Below are positions 1 through 10,400 of a DNA stretch of 60,236 nucleotides, piece after piece. This DNA comes from Dysgonamonadaceae bacterium (lineage in GTDB: Bacteria; Bacteroidota; Bacteroidia; Bacteroidales; Azobacteroidaceae): NCBI GenBank assembly GCA_031284225.1, contig JAITAH010000099.1:1-60236 (forward strand), read 5' to 3'. A model generated the notes under the pieces. It worked only from the letters and a program-made list of their open reading frames with translations. It was not told the origin of the DNA and did not search any database. Position 1 is the stretch's first letter. Each line of letters begins with the position of its first letter. The translations under genes and the position numbers were made by a program.

Positions 1-7
1 GATAACC

Positions 8-47
8 CTACACCCCCCCAGCCCTGTGAGGGACGATATAGGGGTAG
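8..47. repeat. Nested inverted repeat (REP-like) upstream of the regulator
   Basis: CTAC at 8-11 followed by a C-run pairs with GGGG-TAG at 41-47, with one bulged A. Inside it, CCCT (22-25) and AGGG (29-32) form a second small stem. No T-run follows on the + strand, so it is not a typical intrinsic terminator for a gene to the left. It could be a REP-like intergenic element or the end of the upstream transcript. Confidence 0.35.
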
Positions 48-80
48 CAAAAGATAAAAAAACGCATTCGACACGAATTA

Positions 81-94
81 ATGTTATATAACAT
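81..94. promoter_or_regulatory. 14-bp perfect palindrome, candidate operator of the GntR regulator
   Basis: ATGTTATATAACAT reads the same on both strands. It lies 97 bp before the regulator start and just before a TTTG (96-99) that could serve as a Bacteroidetes -33 element. A symmetric AT-rich site beside a GntR-type gene suggests autoregulation. I found no second copy upstream of the other genes, and no good TAnnTTTG -7 box at standard spacing. Confidence 0.4.
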
Positions 95-143
95 ATTTGA
101 AAACTATTTTCTTTGAAAAAAAATACGTTCCTTTGCATGAAAG

Positions 144-175
144 CAGGACAGGACAGGATAGTTAAAAACACAGGA
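144..175. repeat. CAGGA pentamer repeats in the regulator leader
   Basis: Three tandem CAGGA copies lie at 144-158 and a fourth at 171-175, just before the regulator start. They may be a short slippage-prone repeat or a binding site. No function can be assigned. Confidence 0.4.
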
Positions 176-191
176 CAGTAATAAAATAAAA

Positions 192-1175
192 ATGATATTA
201 GAATTGGATAACAATCGCAGTAAAGCCCAACAATTAGTTGACGCTATCAGCGCTGCGATCTCAAACGGGGAATACAAGGAAGGCGATGCGCTGCCTTCGA
301 TCAACAAGATTAGCGGCGATTTCGATTTATCGCGCGATACGGTGTATAAAGCCTTTCAAAAACTGAAAAGCAAGGGCATTATCGAATCGGCGCCTACCAA
401 AGGGTATTTTGTTACGAAAACCGTTAACAATATTTTCGTCTTACTGGACGTGTTCAGTACGTACAAAGACGATTTTTACAGAGAATTGATTTCACATCTG
501 CCGCTGAACTACCGGATCGACCTCTATTTCCACCAATTCAACGAACGGCTGTTTAACAACCTGATTATCGACAGTCTGGGACGTTACGACCTCTATATTG
601 TAACCAACTATATCAACGATGTTTATTACAATGTTTTAGACCGTTTAGACAACAGTAAAGTCCTGTTGATCGACTTGGGAAAATTCAAGAAAGATAAGTT
701 TTCCTACGTCTGTCAGGGATTCGACAATACGTTATACGATTGTTTGACTTCGGGATTAAATTTGATTCGGAAATACGATGAACTACGTTTTATCTTTCCG
801 CTGGAATCCGATCATCCCCGGAGTTGTATTCCGTTCTTTATCAAATTCTGCGAAGATAACGGGTTAAAACACCAGTTGGTGCGCCAGAAAATGAAGGAAA
901 CCGATATTACGCCCGGCGTCGCTTACTTGCTGTCCCGCCATTCCGATGTGGTGGAATTTGTTAAAATATGCCGCGCCAAAAACTTGAAATTGGGAAAAGA
1001 TGTCGGATTAATGACTTTTAACGATACGCCCATGCTGGAAGTCATCGAAAACGGCATCTCCGTAATTTCGACCGATTTCAAACAAATGGGCAAACTCACA
1101 GCCGATTACATCAAAGAACGGCAAAAAATACAAACCTATATTCCTACGCGGTTGATCGTTCGCGGATCGCTATAA
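192..1175 (+). CDS. GntR-family regulator with LacI-like sugar-binding domain
   Basis: A predicted one-component transcription factor of 327 residues. Residues 1-75 form a GntR winged helix-turn-helix, with LPSINKISGDF and LSRDTVYKAFQKLKSKGII matching the recognition-helix region and GYFV closing the wing. Residues 80-325 resemble the periplasmic-binding-protein-like domain of LacI-type regulators, including a late GLMTFNDTPMLE segment, so it should bind a sugar or sugar derivative. This architecture is used in Bacteroides for monosaccharide sensors such as the fucose regulator. It is the first gene of the run, 12 bp before a GH2 gene, and a perfect palindrome at 81-94 may be its operator. 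The effector is unknown. A locally coded one-component sensor is notable because many glycan loci use hybrid two-component or SusR-type sensors. Confidence 0.85.
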   Translation: MILELDNNRSKAQQLVDAISAAISNGEYKEGDALPSINKISGDFDLSRDTVYKAFQKLKSKGIIESAPTKGYFVTKTVNNIFVLLDVFSTYKDDFYRELISHLPLNYRIDLYFHQFNERLFNNLIIDSLGRYDLYIVTNYINDVYYNVLDRLDNSKVLLIDLGKFKKDKFSYVCQGFDNTLYDCLTSGLNLIRKYDELRFIFPLESDHPRSCIPFFIKFCEDNGLKHQLVRQKMKETDITPGVAYLLSRHSDVVEFVKICRAKNLKLGKDVGLMTFNDTPMLEVIENGISVISTDFKQMGKLTADYIKERQKIQTYIPTRLIVRGSL

Positions 1176-1187
1176 TGCAATGAATGT

Positions 1188-3773
1188 ATGAAAAAAGGAA
1201 TTTACATAGCGCTTTGTTGCCTGTTAGCCGCTTTCCCACGGTTGCAAGCAGGGGATTACCAGCCGGAGTTTTCGGTTTCCGGATTTTTTCCTTTGAAAGA
1301 TGCAGGCCGCGAAGTCTTTAATTTCAATGTGGGCTGGCGATTCAAAACCGGAAATATCGAACGGGCGGAACAACCGGATTTCGACGATGCGGCATGGGAA
1401 GTGGTATCTACCCCTCATACCGTTCGCCTGCTGCCAGCGGAAGGAAGCGGCGGCCGCAATTACCAAGGCCCGGCGTGGTATCGCAAACATTTCAAAATAG
1501 ACGCTTCGTTGCAAGGAAAATTAATCAATATCTACTTTGAAGCCGCCATGGGAAAATCGACGGTTTACCTGAACGGAAAAAAAGCGCTGGAACACCTCGG
1601 AGGCTATTTGCCCTTCAGCATCGAACTGACTCAATACGGCATTCAGGCCGGCGACGAATGTGTACTGGCGGTGCTGACCGATAATTCGGACGATAAAACA
1701 TATCCGCCGGGGAAAAAACAGGCTACTCTGGATTTCACTTATCACGGAGGTATTTATCGCGATGTGTGGATGATTGCTACCGCTCCGGTACATCTGACCG
1801 ATCCCAACGGCGCGGCAGGCGGAGGATTGCACATTCAATGGGGCGAAATATCGGAAAAGAAAGCGGAAATCCGGATTTATACCGGTGTAAAGAACGCTTC
1901 CCAAACACCTCAACGCATCATTGTCGAAAACCGCCTGATAGATGCGGAAGGTAAAACGCTAACCACCGTTCAGACATCGGTTCGTTTGAAAGCGGGCGAA
2001 AACCAACAGGTCGCACAAAAAATCATCGTGGAAACCCCTACTCTGTGGCATCCCGATTCTCCTTATTTATATAAGATAGCCACCGTCTTGTTTCAACCGG
2101 CTAAAACGGCGCTGGATGGAGGGATAACTCGTACCGGTATCTTAAAAATCGAATGGAAAGGGACCGACGGACTTTGGCTCAACGGCAAACCGTTAGATAA
2201 ACTCATCGGCGGAAACCGCCACCAAGATTATGCTTATGTGGGCAACGCCGTTCCGAACAGTCAGCATTGGCGCGATGCCAAAAAACTGCGCGACGCCGGA
2301 TGCCGCATCATCCGGGTTGCGCATTATCCGCAAGACCCTTCGTTCATGGACGCCTGCGACGAATTGGGCATGTTTGTCATCGTCGCAACCCCCGGCTGGC
2401 AATACTGGAACAACGATCCGCAATTTGTCGAACGGGTCTATGACGATATCCGGAACATGGTGCGCCGCGACCGCAATCATCCTTCCATCCTGATGTGGGA
2501 ACCGATTTTGAACGAAACCCGTTGGCCGGTCGAATTTGCTTTGAAAGCGCAACAGATTGTCCGCGAAGAATATCCCGGCGGAGTTTGTGTGGCGGACAAT
2601 TATTCGGACGGCATCGCCGAAAATTACGAAGTCGTCTATGGCTGGCCGAAAGATATCGGACAGTTCCAACAACCGATTTTTACCCGCGAATTTTCCGAAA
2701 ACGTGGATGACTGGTATGCGCAAAACACCAATAACCGCGCTTCCCGCAGTTGGGGTGAACACGCGCTGCTCCTGCAAGCCTTGCACCACGCAAAAACTTA
2801 CGACGAAATGTATCCCGAAAGCCGGCAATTTATCGGCGGGGCTTTGTGGCATCCTTTCGATCACCAGCGGGGCTACCATCCCGACCCGTATTGGGGCGGA
2901 ATTATGGACGCTTTCCGTCAGCCGAAATATTCGTGGTACTTCTTCAAAAGCCAGATAGACGCCGATGTACAACATCCGCTGGCCGATACCGGACCGATGG
3001 CGTTTATCGCCCACGAGTTATCCCCTTTCTCATCCCCGGATATAACGGTATTTACCAACTGCGACGAAATCCGATTGATTGTTTATGAACGCGATACGCT
3101 GATTAAAAAAGCGCCGAAAGCGCAGTGGCAACTGCCGCATCCGCCCATCACGTTCGAGAATGTATTCGACTTCAATACCATGCGCACCCTTCCTTATACG
3201 GAAAAGAAATGGCAACAAGTTTCGCTGGTTGCCGAAGGATTGATGGACGGAAAAGTGGTCTGTCGCACAAAAAAAATGCCTGCCCGCCGGTCGAACAAAC
3301 TCCGCTTATCGGTGGATAATGAAGGACAACGACTGATTGCCGACGGTTCCGACTTTATTCCTGTCATCTGCGAAGTTACCGACGACGACGGCAATGTTCG
3401 GCGATGGGCTAAAGAGCAAATCCTGTTCAGCGTGGAAGGCGAAGGCGAAATTATCGGCGACGCCCGGATAGGCGCCAATCCGCGAGCGGCGGAATTTGGT
3501 TCGGCGCCTCTGCTCATTCGTTCGACGTTGACGCCGGGGAAAATACGAATACAGGCACGGGCGCTCTTTGAAGGGGAAAATGTTCCGTCGCCGGCAAGCA
3601 TCGAACTGGAAAGTATTCCGCCTCAACACCGGTTGGTCTATTCGGAAAAACCGCGCCGACCGGAAGACGAACCGGAAAACCCTTCCTATCAACGAACGTT
3701 ATCGGAAGAAGAAAAACGAAACATGCTGAATGAAGTAGAAATCCAACAAACGGATTTCGGAGAAAAAAAGTAA
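1188..3773 (+). CDS. Secreted GH2 family beta-glycosidase
   Basis: An 861-residue GH2 protein with a signal peptide (residues 1-21, ending LQAG). An N-terminal jelly-roll sugar-binding domain (about 40-200) precedes an Ig-like domain and a TIM barrel (about 320-610). The RDRNHPSILMWEPILNE motif supplies the predicted acid/base Glu443, and TREFSE supplies the probable nucleophile Glu501. A C-terminal Ig-like domain (about 690-810) and a charged tail follow. The nucleophile context differs from the LacZ SEYAH form, so beta-galactosidase cannot be assumed; beta-glucuronidase or beta-galacturonidase activity is equally possible. It is the first structural gene after the regulator, and its stop is one base from the next start, so it is co-transcribed with the MFS carrier. 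Confidence 0.85.
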   Translation: MKKGIYIALCCLLAAFPRLQAGDYQPEFSVSGFFPLKDAGREVFNFNVGWRFKTGNIERAEQPDFDDAAWEVVSTPHTVRLLPAEGSGGRNYQGPAWYRKHFKIDASLQGKLINIYFEAAMGKSTVYLNGKKALEHLGGYLPFSIELTQYGIQAGDECVLAVLTDNSDDKTYPPGKKQATLDFTYHGGIYRDVWMIATAPVHLTDPNGAAGGGLHIQWGEISEKKAEIRIYTGVKNASQTPQRIIVENRLIDAEGKTLTTVQTSVRLKAGENQQVAQKIIVETPTLWHPDSPYLYKIATVLFQPAKTALDGGITRTGILKIEWKGTDGLWLNGKPLDKLIGGNRHQDYAYVGNAVPNSQHWRDAKKLRDAGCRIIRVAHYPQDPSFMDACDELGMFVIVATPGWQYWNNDPQFVERVYDDIRNMVRRDRNHPSILMWEPILNETRWPVEFALKAQQIVREEYPGGVCVADNYSDGIAENYEVVYGWPKDIGQFQQPIFTREFSENVDDWYAQNTNNRASRSWGEHALLLQALHHAKTYDEMYPESRQFIGGALWHPFDHQRGYHPDPYWGGIMDAFRQPKYSWYFFKSQIDADVQHPLADTGPMAFIAHELSPFSSPDITVFTNCDEIRLIVYERDTLIKKAPKAQWQLPHPPITFENVFDFNTMRTLPYTEKKWQQVSLVAEGLMDGKVVCRTKKMPARRSNKLRLSVDNEGQRLIADGSDFIPVICEVTDDDGNVRRWAKEQILFSVEGEGEIIGDARIGANPRAAEFGSAPLLIRSTLTPGKIRIQARALFEGENVPSPASIELESIPPQHRLVYSEKPRRPEDEPENPSYQRTLSEEEKRNMLNEVEIQQTDFGEKK

Positions 3774-3774
3774 T

Positions 3775-5016
3775 ATGTTGAAAGATTCGGGAAAATATCC
3801 TTGGTTGGTTGTAGCCTTGTTATGGTTCGTCGCTCTGCTGAACTATCTGGACCGGCAGATGCTTTCGACCATGCGCCCGTCCATGATGACGGATATTTCG
3901 GAATTGGTGTCCGCCGCCAACTTCGGACGCTTGATGGCTATTTTCTTATGGATCTATGCCTTGATGAGTCCTATTTCCGGATTAATCGCCGACCGCCTCA
4001 ATCGCAAATGGTTGATTATCGGAAGTTTGTTTATCTGGTCGAGCGTAACCTTAATGATGGGTTACGCCGAAAGTTTTAATCAACTGTATATCCTTCGGGC
4101 GGTTATGGGCATCAGCGAGGCTTTTTACATCCCCGCCGGACTTTCCTTGATAGCGGATTATCACCAAGGAAAAACCCGTTCCATCGCCGTTGGATTTCAT
4201 ACTTCAGGGATTTATTTGGGACAAGCCTTAGGCGGATTCGGAGCGGTGGTTGCCGGCAATTTCTCTTGGCAAACCGCTTTTCACGCTTTTGGGGTGATCG
4301 GTATGTTATATTGTATCGTACTCATTCTCTTTCTGAAAGAAAAGAAAACTTATACCGTACAAGCGAAAAATCAATCGCTGAAAATCGAATTTTCCGGTAT
4401 GGGAAAAGCCTTTGTTCTTTTGTTGGGCAATCTATCGTTTTGGGTAATCCTCTTTTATTTTTCGGCTCCGAGTTTACCGGGCTGGGCGACAAAAAACTGG
4501 CTGCCGACTTTATTTTCCGAAAGCTTGCATATCGAAATGGAACAAGCCGGCCCCATGGCCACCATCACAATAGCGATGGCTTCATTGGCCGGCGTCCTGT
4601 TCGGCGGTTTCTTATCGGACCAATGGGTGCAAAAAAATCTGAAAGGACGGATTTATACCGGCGTTACCGGCTTATTCCTGACCATACCCGCCTTGCTGTT
4701 ACTGGCTTACGGACACAGTCTGCCGATGATTGTTGCGGGCGCCATTTGCTTCGGCTTGGGATTTGGGATGTTCGACGTCAACAGTATGCCCATTCTTTGC
4801 CAATTCGTATCGTCCCGGTATCGCGCCACCGGTTACGGACTGATGAATCTGGCCGGTATTTCGGCGGGAGCAGTCATTACCAATTGGTTGGGAAAATCCA
4901 TCGACGCCGGGCATTTGGGACGTGATTTTGCCTTAATGACCCTTGTTGTAGCGGCTGTGATTGTCCTCAATCTCATAGCGCTTCGTCCGAAAGTAATTGA
5001 TAAAAAAGATGAATAA
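3775..5016 (+). CDS. MFS transporter, hexuronate/anion-symporter-like
   Basis: A 413-residue inner-membrane carrier with about 12 hydrophobic segments. The NYLDRQMLSTM motif in the first membrane segment and GLIADRLNRKWLIIGS after the second are typical of the ACS branch of the major facilitator superfamily, which contains the hexuronate importers ExuT and GudP. That fits a cluster targeting galacturonate-rich pectin. It starts one base after the GH2 stop. A 98-bp gap with pentamer repeats follows, so it may end the first transcription unit. The acid sugar carried cannot be read from the sequence. Confidence 0.8.
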   Translation: MLKDSGKYPWLVVALLWFVALLNYLDRQMLSTMRPSMMTDISELVSAANFGRLMAIFLWIYALMSPISGLIADRLNRKWLIIGSLFIWSSVTLMMGYAESFNQLYILRAVMGISEAFYIPAGLSLIADYHQGKTRSIAVGFHTSGIYLGQALGGFGAVVAGNFSWQTAFHAFGVIGMLYCIVLILFLKEKKTYTVQAKNQSLKIEFSGMGKAFVLLLGNLSFWVILFYFSAPSLPGWATKNWLPTLFSESLHIEMEQAGPMATITIAMASLAGVLFGGFLSDQWVQKNLKGRIYTGVTGLFLTIPALLLLAYGHSLPMIVAGAICFGLGFGMFDVNSMPILCQFVSSRYRATGYGLMNLAGISAGAVITNWLGKSIDAGHLGRDFALMTLVVAAVIVLNLIALRPKVIDKKDE

Positions 5017-5114
5017 TGAATCGTGTAATCACAAGTTTGGTTATTGTTTTATACACTGTACTGTACTATGCTGTGCTAATCGGTAACAAAACAAAGACAT
5101 AAAAAAAAGTAAAT
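5017..5114 (+). promoter_or_regulatory. Leader with 5-bp-period repeats, candidate promoter region
   Basis: This 98-bp gap is the longest before position 20387. It contains TTTG at 5036-5039, a possible -33 element. A degenerate pentamer run follows at 5053-5077 (ACACT, GTACT, GTACT, ATGCT, GTGCT). TA-containing octamers there match the Bacteroidetes -7 box TAnnTTTG only poorly. An A-rich stretch precedes the next start, as is usual in this phylum. A promoter for the aldolase-esterase-GH95 run is plausible but weakly supported. Confidence 0.3.
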
Positions 5115-6038
5115 ATGAATGTAGCAGTAAACCAGCAAACGCTCCGGGGGATTATTCCTCCGATGATCACCCCACTGTTAGACACCAACACACTGGATGA
5201 AAATGGCGTCGAAAACTTGGTGGAACATTTAATTGCCGGCGGAGTAAACGGTATTTTTATCTTGGGAACGACCGGCGAAGCCCAACATCTGAGTTTGAAA
5301 ATCAAAGAGGAGTTGATTCGGAAAACTGCCGCGCAGATTCGCAGACGGATTCCGTTATTGGTCGGCGTTACGGACACTTCTCTGTACGAAAGCTTGAAGA
5401 TCGCCCGAATCGCTGCGGAATGTGGCGCGACGGCGGTTGTAGCCGCTCCTCCTTATTTTTTTGCCTTAGGGCAACCCGAACTGATCGACTATTACGAAGC
5501 GCTGGCCGACCAATCGCCACTGCCGCTTTATCTCTACAACATGCCTTCGCATACTAAAACGATGATAGAGACAAATACGGTAATGACTTTGGCGCAACAC
5601 AAAAACATCGCCGGTCTGAAGGACAGTTCCGCCAATGGCGTTTATTTTTGCCAACTGCTTCACTTGTTCGGCAATCGCCCCGATTTCGGCTTGTATGTCG
5701 GCCCGGAAGAAATGATGGCGGCCATGGTATTAATGGGAGCGCACGGCGGCGTGTCCGGCGGAGCCAATCTGTATCCGGAAATTTTTGTCAAACTGTATCA
5801 AGCCGCGGCGGCGAAAGACGTCAATGAAACGCGGGAACTGCAAAACCGCATGATAGCTATTAGCCGCGAATTGTACGGGATCGGGCGTTTTAGTTCCAGC
5901 TACATTCAGGGCATTAAAACAGCGCTCTCGATAAAAGGGATTTGCAGCGACGGATTGGCGCAACCGTTCAACCGGTTTCAAGAGCCGGAAAGGGAAAAAG
6001 TAAAAACAGTTATTGAAAATTTAGATAAATGGGTATAA
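5115..6038 (+). CDS. DapA/NanA-family pyruvate aldolase (2-keto-3-deoxy acid aldolase candidate)
   Basis: A 307-residue class I aldolase of the dihydrodipicolinate synthase / N-acetylneuraminate lyase family. Visible signatures are GTTGEAQ (pyruvate carboxylate binding), YLYNMP with Tyr141, and GLKDSS with the Schiff-base Lys169. There is no signal peptide, so it acts in the cytoplasm. Family members form or cleave a C-C bond next to pyruvate. In a sugar-degradation run it more likely cleaves a 2-keto-3-deoxy sugar acid than makes lysine precursors. RG-II offers Kdo and Dha as such acids, and dehydrated rhamnonate, fuconate or galactonate are alternatives. A second, divergent family member lies at 16798-17682. 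The esterase gene starts one base after its stop. Confidence 0.8.
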   Translation: MNVAVNQQTLRGIIPPMITPLLDTNTLDENGVENLVEHLIAGGVNGIFILGTTGEAQHLSLKIKEELIRKTAAQIRRRIPLLVGVTDTSLYESLKIARIAAECGATAVVAAPPYFFALGQPELIDYYEALADQSPLPLYLYNMPSHTKTMIETNTVMTLAQHKNIAGLKDSSANGVYFCQLLHLFGNRPDFGLYVGPEEMMAAMVLMGAHGGVSGGANLYPEIFVKLYQAAAAKDVNETRELQNRMIAISRELYGIGRFSSSYIQGIKTALSIKGICSDGLAQPFNRFQEPEREKVKTVIENLDKWV

Positions 6039-6039
6039 A

Positions 6040-7419
6040 ATGAAACGTTGGATAATAATCGGTATATTCATTGGTTTTGCGCTCGTTAACGTCGCTCAGG
6101 ACAGGCAAACGGCCGATAGCGCATACACACGTCCCCTGAAAGCCGTTTTGACGGACATCGAAAAACGTTTCGGCATCCAATTAAAATACGATGCGAAACT
6201 GATTGACGGCAAGCAGTTGAAATACGCCGATTGGCGGATTAAACCTTGGAGTGCGGAAGAATCTTTACACGCCGTATTATCCCCCTTTGATTACACATTT
6301 GTGATGGATAACGGCAAATTCAAAATCAAGGAATTTGAATATCCCCGCACCCATCTGGAAGAAGGCGCTACATTTCTGGCTTACCTGAAAACGCTGTACG
6401 GCAACCGAACGGAATGGGAAAAAAGAAAAGAGGAAATCAAATCTTGCTTGCCCGGAGCCTTGAAACTCTCGCCGCTTCCCCCGCGCCCGCAATCGGCGGT
6501 CATACTGACGCCCAAACGGAAATACGACGGTTATACGGTCGAAAATTTTGCTATCGAAACCCTTCCGGGTATTTATGTGGCGGGATCGATCTATAAACCA
6601 TCAAAAACCAAAGGCAAATGCCCCATCCTGTTGAATCCGAACGGCCATTTCGGCGACGGACGGTATCGTGCCGACCAACAACTCCGTTGCGCCGCACAAG
6701 CCCGGATGGGCATTATTTCCGCCAGTTGGGATTTATTTGCTTGGGGCGAAAGCCTGTTGCAGTTCGACGGAAGTTTGCATCGTTTAAGTGCAGCCAATAC
6801 CCTTCAAACCCTGAATGCCATTCGTATTCTGGATTACCTGCTATCTTTGAAGGAAGCCGATAACACCCGCGTCGGCATTACCGGAGGCTCCGGAGGCGGT
6901 AGTCTGACAATGATGCTTGCCGCCATCGACGACCGCATTACGTTGAGTGCGCCTACAGTCATGTTATCTTCCTATTTTTCGGGAGGTTGTCCCTGCGAAA
7001 GCGGAATGCCTGCACATCTTTGCGGCGGTCGCACCAACAATGTCGAAATTGCGGCGATGTTCGCCCCGAAACCCCAACTGATTCTATCGGACGGAAAAGA
7101 TTGGACGAGCGCCGTGCCCGAATTGGAATACCCTTTCCTGCAACGGATTTATTCGTTTTATCACGCAGAAAATCATTTGGAAAACGACCATTTTGCCGAT
7201 GAAGGCCACGATTACGGTATTTCCAAACGGAAAGCCTTGTATCGTTTTATCGCGCAGCATTTCGGTCTGGATATTCAGCAAGCGGACGAAGCAAAAATAA
7301 CCATCGAAAAAGAACCGCAAATGTATGTCTTCGGAGAAAAAGGCGAGCGGCTTCCCGCCAACGCTATTCAGGGAAAAGAGGCGTTGAACCATGTTTTAAA
7401 AGAAGTTGGAATCTATTAA
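6040..7419 (+). CDS. Alpha/beta-hydrolase esterase with N-terminal STN-like domain (CE19-like candidate)
   Basis: A 459-residue exported protein (signal peptide about 1-19). Residues 25-95 look like an STN/secretin-N-type domain: PLKAVLTDIEKRFGIQLKY, later AEESLHAVL, then FKIKEFEYP. Residues 120-440 form an alpha/beta-hydrolase related to acetyl-xylan-esterase-type proteins. The nucleophile elbow is GGSGGG with Ser284. His390 (GHDYG) and Asp351 or Asp354 (DGKDW) complete a candidate triad. As I recall, the B. thetaiotaomicron RG-II locus codes a pectin methylesterase of this kind (BT1017, CE19), which would release methanol from the galacturonan backbone. Acetyl esterase is the main alternative, since RG-II is also acetylated. 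The STN-like domain is usually found on TonB-dependent receptors and is unexpected on an esterase. Confidence 0.6.
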   Translation: MKRWIIIGIFIGFALVNVAQDRQTADSAYTRPLKAVLTDIEKRFGIQLKYDAKLIDGKQLKYADWRIKPWSAEESLHAVLSPFDYTFVMDNGKFKIKEFEYPRTHLEEGATFLAYLKTLYGNRTEWEKRKEEIKSCLPGALKLSPLPPRPQSAVILTPKRKYDGYTVENFAIETLPGIYVAGSIYKPSKTKGKCPILLNPNGHFGDGRYRADQQLRCAAQARMGIISASWDLFAWGESLLQFDGSLHRLSAANTLQTLNAIRILDYLLSLKEADNTRVGITGGSGGGSLTMMLAAIDDRITLSAPTVMLSSYFSGGCPCESGMPAHLCGGRTNNVEIAAMFAPKPQLILSDGKDWTSAVPELEYPFLQRIYSFYHAENHLENDHFADEGHDYGISKRKALYRFIAQHFGLDIQQADEAKITIEKEPQMYVFGEKGERLPANAIQGKEALNHVLKEVGIY

Positions 7420-7431
7420 CAGGTATAAGCC

Positions 7432-10400
7432 ATGAAAAAAATACTGGGAACAAGCGTTTGTTTATTTTTGATTACTTCGATGTGTTTCGCCCAAAGCGAC
7501 TCTTTGAAATTGTGGTACAACCAACCGGCTTTGGATTGGAACGAAGCGCTGCCTTTGGGCAATGGACGTTTGGGCGCAATGGTCTTCGGAACTCCGGCCG
7601 TCGAACATCTGCAATTGAACGAAGAAACAATTTGGGCAGGTTCGCCGAACAGCAACGCCCACCGATTGGAAGACGGCGTGTTGGAAACCGTCCGCCGATT
7701 GATAGGGGAGGGAAAATACGTAGAGGCGGAAAATCTGGCAACCGCCAAAATCATGTCGCCCAAAAATCACGGGATGCCTTATCAGACCATGGGCGATTTG
7801 TTTATCTCATTTCCCGGCCACCACCAGTACGCCGACTATTATCGCGATCTGGATATCGGCAACGCGGTGGCGAGCGTCAGTTATACCTCGAATGGCGTCC
7901 GTTATCAACGGGAAATATTCAGCTCGTTTACCGATCAGGCAATTATTATTCGCCTCACAGCCGATAAACCGCACAGTATTTCCTGTAATCTTTTTCTGAC
8001 TACGCCGCAGGAAAAAGTAGTGCGCACCGTTCAAGACCACCAATTAATCCTTTCCGGAATTACCCCCGCTCATGAAAAACAAAGCGGGAAAGTACAGTTT
8101 GAAACGCGGATCAAACCCAAAGTATCCGGCGGAACTTTCTCCGTTTCCGACGATATTATTTCTATCGAAAAGGCCGATGAAGTGATTTTATACATCGCTA
8201 TTGCTACCAATTTTGTGAATTACAAAGATCTTTCCGCCAATAAAACGGAAAAATGCCGGCAATTCATCGACCACGCTTTTGCCAACGATTATTCTGCCGC
8301 CCAAGCGGCGCACTCCGCTTTCTTCCGCCAATACATGGACCGGGTTCGTTTGGATTTAGGCCGCACTCCGGCTTCGATGCGCCCTACCGATGAACGGATT
8401 AAAACTTTCGCTCAAAATAACGACCCGGGATTGGCCGCCCTGTATTTCCAATTCGGTCGTTATCTATTGATATGCTGTTCGATGCAAGGAACGCAACCCG
8501 CCAACTTGCAAGGCATCTGGAACGACCGCTACCTGCCCTCGTGGGATAGCAAATACACCTGCAACATCAATACGGAAATGAATTACTGGCCGGCCGAAAG
8601 CGCCAACCTGAGCGAGATGCACGATCCCTTGCTGCAAATGGTGCGCGAAGTAGCCGAAACCGGCACATTCACCGCCCGGATGATGTACAACTGCCGCGGA
8701 TGGGTTTTGCACCACAATACGGATATCTGGCGAATTACCGGCCCGGTCGATCGAGCCGCTTCCGGCATGTGGCCGACCGGCGGCGCATGGATCAGCCAGC
8801 ATTTATGGTACAGATACGTATATACAGGCGATAAAGAATACTTGAAATCCGTTTACCCGGTAATGCGGGAAGCGGCGATGTTTTTCAACGATTTCCTGAT
8901 TCCGGAACCGAAACTGGGCTATCTGGTAGTCGCCCCGTCCAATTCCCCCGAAAACGCGCACGGCGGCAGCGGAAAGAAAGCCACGATTACGGCAGGAACT
9001 ACCATGGACAATCAACTGCTTTTCGACCTGTTTTCCAACGTGATTACCGCCGCTGAATTGCTGGGGATCGACCAGCCATTCAGCGATACGCTGAAAATGA
9101 AACGCGCCCAACTCCCCCCGATGCAAGTCGGACAATACAATCAATTGCAGGAATGGCTCTACGATTGGGATTCGCCTTATGATACGCACCGCCATGTGTC
9201 GCACTTATACGGTTTGTATCCGAGCAACCAGATTTCGCCCCTCCGTACCCCGTTGTTGAGCGAAGCCGCCAAAAACGTACTGATCTACCGCGGCGACCCC
9301 TCTACCGGCTGGTCGATGGGATGGAAAGTTTGCCTTTGGGCGCGTCTGCTGGACGGCAATCATGCCTACAAACTACTGTCCCAACAATTGGATTTGGTAA
9401 CCAATCCGGCCAATAAAGGCGGCACCTATACGAATCTGTTCGACGCCCACCCGCCTTTTCAAATTGACGGCAACTTCGGCTGCACCGCCGGTATCGCCGA
9501 AATGTTCGTACAAAGCCACGATGGTTTTATCTACCTGCTTCCCGCTTTACCCGACGTTTGGGCAAACGGAAGCGTCAAAGGCTTGGTGGCGCGGGGCGGT
9601 TTTGTGATCGATATGGATTGGAAAAACGGAAAAGTGAGTCGCCTGAAAATTCACTCCCGCTACGGAGGCAACTGCCGCCTGCGTCTGACTTCTCCTTTGG
9701 CAGGCAACGGGATACAACCGGCAAAAGGTGAAAATCCCAACCGGCTGTATGCCGTTCCGGCAATTCCATCACCGCTCGTTTCGGAAAAAGCCACTGTAAC
9801 CGCTTCCGAAAATCCGTTGGGAACAGCTACCCGTCTTTACGACTTGAAAACCGGTAAAGGGGAAACTTATCTGTTTGAAATAGAAGAAAACCGCTGGTCG
9901 GTAAAAATGGCGGATGCCCAAATCGCCCGTTATCCGCAGGCGTGGCAGATAGAAAATGCTAAAACGCCCCGCTGGGGATATACGCATGGCGCTGTCGCGA
10001 AAGCCATGCTCGATTTGTATGAACATACCGGCGACCCACGCTATTTCCGGTATGCCAAAGGCTATGCGGATACGCTCATTACTCCCCAGGGAGAAATTAA
10101 AACCTATCGCTTGGATAAGTTCAATATTGACAATATCAATGCCGGAAAAATCCTGTTCCGTTTGTACCGAACAACCGGCGACCCGCGTTACAAGACAGCG
10201 ATCGATACATTAGTGGCTCAAATGGCTTCGCATCCGCGTACTTCGGAAGGCGGGTTCTGGCACAAGCAGGTTTATCCCCACCAGATGTGGTTGGACGGCT
10301 TGTATATGGCTTCCCCTTTTCTGGCGGAATATGCAAGAGATTTTAATCGTCCGGACATTTTCGACGACGTCGTCAAACAAATCAAACTTATGGATAAAAA

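Noticed and set aside
2193..3014. Long - strand open frames opposite GH genes (for example 2193-3014, 11310-12101, 12482-13399, 43004-43873, 54103-55086)
   Set aside because: They are mirror shadows of strongly coding + strand genes. They have no recognisable domains or motifs.
5115..6038. Lysine biosynthesis dapA
   Set aside because: No other lysine genes are nearby, and two different family members sit in a sugar-degradation cluster.
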